Shown in pieces: positions 53,674 to 54,783 of a stretch of 54,783 bases of DNA. The stretch comes from Bacillus xiamenensis. Lineage in GTDB: Bacteria > Bacillota > Bacilli > Bacillales > Bacillaceae. Made by a program: the position numbers and the translations under genes. The notes beneath the pieces were generated by a model. It was not told where the DNA came from. It saw only the letters and a list, made by a program, of their open reading frames with translations, and searched no databases. Every line of letters begins with the position of its first letter. The stretch's first letter is position 1. The stretch covers positions 1-54,783 of the forward strand of contig NZ_AMSH01000017.1 in assembly GCF_000300535.1 (NCBI RefSeq), read 5' to 3'.

Positions 53674-54639
53674 ATGAATCAATCACGAAGCAAACGCAAA
53701 GGTAAAAAGCGTTTAAAACCATGGGTGAAAGTCACTCTTTTTATATTTGGTATTCTTTTACTGACAACCGCTTCTGTCACAGGCTATGCCTACTATAAAG
53801 TGACAACTGCTGCGCAAAAAGCACAAGTATCTCTAGAACGCGGTGCACAATCAGTCAAACGGATTGAAGCATTCGATCCTGGGAAAGACAGCTTTTCTGT
53901 CTTACTGCTTGGAATAGACAGCAGATCAGGCGAAACAGTCAAACAAGCACGAAGCGATGCCATGGTCTTGGCGACAGTCAACCGTACAAATAAAACTGTG
54001 AAATTATTAAGCATTCCAAGGGACTCCTATGTGAATATTCCAGGTCATGGCTATGATAAAATTACACATGCCCACGCATTTGGTGATGCAGATTTAACGG
54101 TGAGTACAGTGGAGAATTTACTAGATATTCCAGTTGATTTTGTCATTGAAAGTAATTTCAAAGCATTTAAGGAAATTGTGAATGAACTTAATGGTGTTTC
54201 TATTAACATTAAAGATGAATATGTAGTCAAACAGATTCAAAAAGATACAAAGGGCAAGGTTGTGCTTCAAACGGGGACGCAGACACTTAATGGCGATCAA
54301 GCTCTCGCCTATGTGAGAACGAGAAAAGCAGATAATGATTTAATGCGCGGACAGCGTCAAATGGAAGTATTAAAAGCCATTTTTGATAAATCAAAATCAT
54401 TAACATCTATTCCGTCATATGACAATATCATTGATACACTTGGTGAGAATGTCTCAACCAACCTATCCATGAAAGAATTAATCGGTCTCTTCCCGCTTCT
54501 GACTTCATTGAAATCTGTTGATACCATTCAATTAAAAGGATCTGACTATCAGCCAAACGGCGTTTATTATTACCAATTAGATCAAAATCAACTGAACGAA
54601 GTAAAAGCTGAATTAAAGAAACAGCTTGAATTATCGTAA
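53674..54639 (+). CDS. tagU: LCP-family wall polymer ligase TagU (YwtF)
   Basis: 321 residues. Basic N-terminus, one membrane anchor (about 16-37), extracellular LytR-CpsA-Psr domain: VLLLGIDSRSGE, ARSDAMVLATVN, LLSIPRDSYVNIPGHGYDK and GDQALAYVRTRKADNDLMRG. Transfers teichoic acid from undecaprenyl pyrophosphate to peptidoglycan, redundantly with LytR. Starts at ATG 53674 (gagggtt upstream). Divergent from ywtG across a 271-base gap in which I see no firm promoter. The window ends soon after, before the pgd/pgs genes that follow in B. subtilis. Confidence 0.93.
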   Translation: MNQSRSKRKGKKRLKPWVKVTLFIFGILLLTTASVTGYAYYKVTTAAQKAQVSLERGAQSVKRIEAFDPGKDSFSVLLLGIDSRSGETVKQARSDAMVLATVNRTNKTVKLLSIPRDSYVNIPGHGYDKITHAHAFGDADLTVSTVENLLDIPVDFVIESNFKAFKEIVNELNGVSINIKDEYVVKQIQKDTKGKVVLQTGTQTLNGDQALAYVRTRKADNDLMRGQRQMEVLKAIFDKSKSLTSIPSYDNIIDTLGENVSTNLSMKELIGLFPLLTSLKSVDTIQLKGSDYQPNGVYYYQLDQNQLNEVKAELKKQLELS

Positions 54640-54650
54640 GCAGAAATCGT

Positions 54651-54760
54651 CCCTTTGTCTTCTTTCCAGCGTGACCTGAAAACCTTTGCAGTCTAGGAAG
54701 GCCGAGTACCGGCGCGGAGCGAATTTAACATTCGTGAGCACCGGCACGAAGCACTGCGGG
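54651..54760 (+). repeat. Non-coding repeat, copy B
   Basis: Second copy of the repeat at 51904-51989, starting 11 bases after the tagU stop, same orientation. It contains a partial internal duplication: gagtaccggcgcggagcg and gagcaccggcacgaagc. The window ends shortly after, so any trailing hairpin is cut off. Confidence 0.8.
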
Positions 54761-54783
54761 AGTCTCAGCTGGTTTTATATATA

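Noticed and set aside
53537..53722. Minus-strand ORF in the ywtG-tagU gap
   Set aside because: No RBS, overlaps the tagU start, composition unlike a protein.

Overview
The window looks like chromosome of a Bacillus pumilus-group species (B. pumilus, B. safensis or B. altitudinis) or a close relative. I infer this from recalled protein similarity and from gene order; no database search was run. The order tagO-tua-lyt-mnaA-gtaB-tagH/G-tagF-tagD/A/B-lytD-manA-gerB-ywtG-tagU matches the cell-envelope district of B. subtilis 168, with several rearrangements. Most genes lie on the minus strand, with good Bacillus ribosome-binding sites. Start codons were trimmed to those sites.

Layout. (1) 42-826: decayed IS3-family insertion sequence abutting tagO. 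(2) 844-11954: tagO (first committed step of wall teichoic acid) and the teichuronic acid operon tuaA-B-C-D-[extra epimerase]-E-F-G-H, read right to left from a promoter region with four PhoP-type repeats. (3) 12153-18866: a LytA-like lipoprotein paralogue, a wrecked second lytC, then the intact autolysin operon lytABC and divergent lytR. (4) 18903-30422: mnaA, gtaB and the poly(glycerol phosphate) teichoic acid genes tagH, tagG, tagF, a TagE-like gene that seems to lack its catalytic half, and the divergent tagD / tagA-tagB pair. No full-length tagE, tagC, ggaA or ggaB is present. (5) 30440-34140: glucosaminidase lytD and mannose-6-phosphate isomerase manA.

(6) 34288-46548: a carbohydrate island that B. 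subtilis, as I remember its gene order, does not have here. It holds an ABC sugar importer without its own ATPase, a three-gene sensory cassette (membrane-anchored sugar-binding protein, YesM-type kinase, YesN-type regulator), a ysnE-like acetyltransferase, and a hexuronate/pectin degradation regulon (kdgA, kdgK, kdgR, kduI, kduD) with four matching KdgR-type operators. (7) 46655-50367: a gerB-type spore germinant receptor operon with a sigma-G-like promoter. (8) 50382-54639: a glycosyltransferase-methyltransferase fusion, the sugar transporter ywtG and the LCP ligase gene tagU. Two copies of one non-coding repeat lie at about 51904 and 54651.

How the parts fit. GtaB supplies UDP-glucose, TuaD oxidises it to UDP-glucuronate, and the tua enzymes build the phosphate-free polymer used under phosphate starvation. 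MnaA, TagO, TagA, TagB, TagD and TagF build phosphate-rich teichoic acid; TagGH exports it and LytR/TagU attach it. PhoP-type repeats stand before tuaA, between tagA and tagD, and, less expectedly, before gtaB. Sigma-D-like promoters precede lytABC and lytD. No tRNA, rRNA, CRISPR array or prophage was seen.
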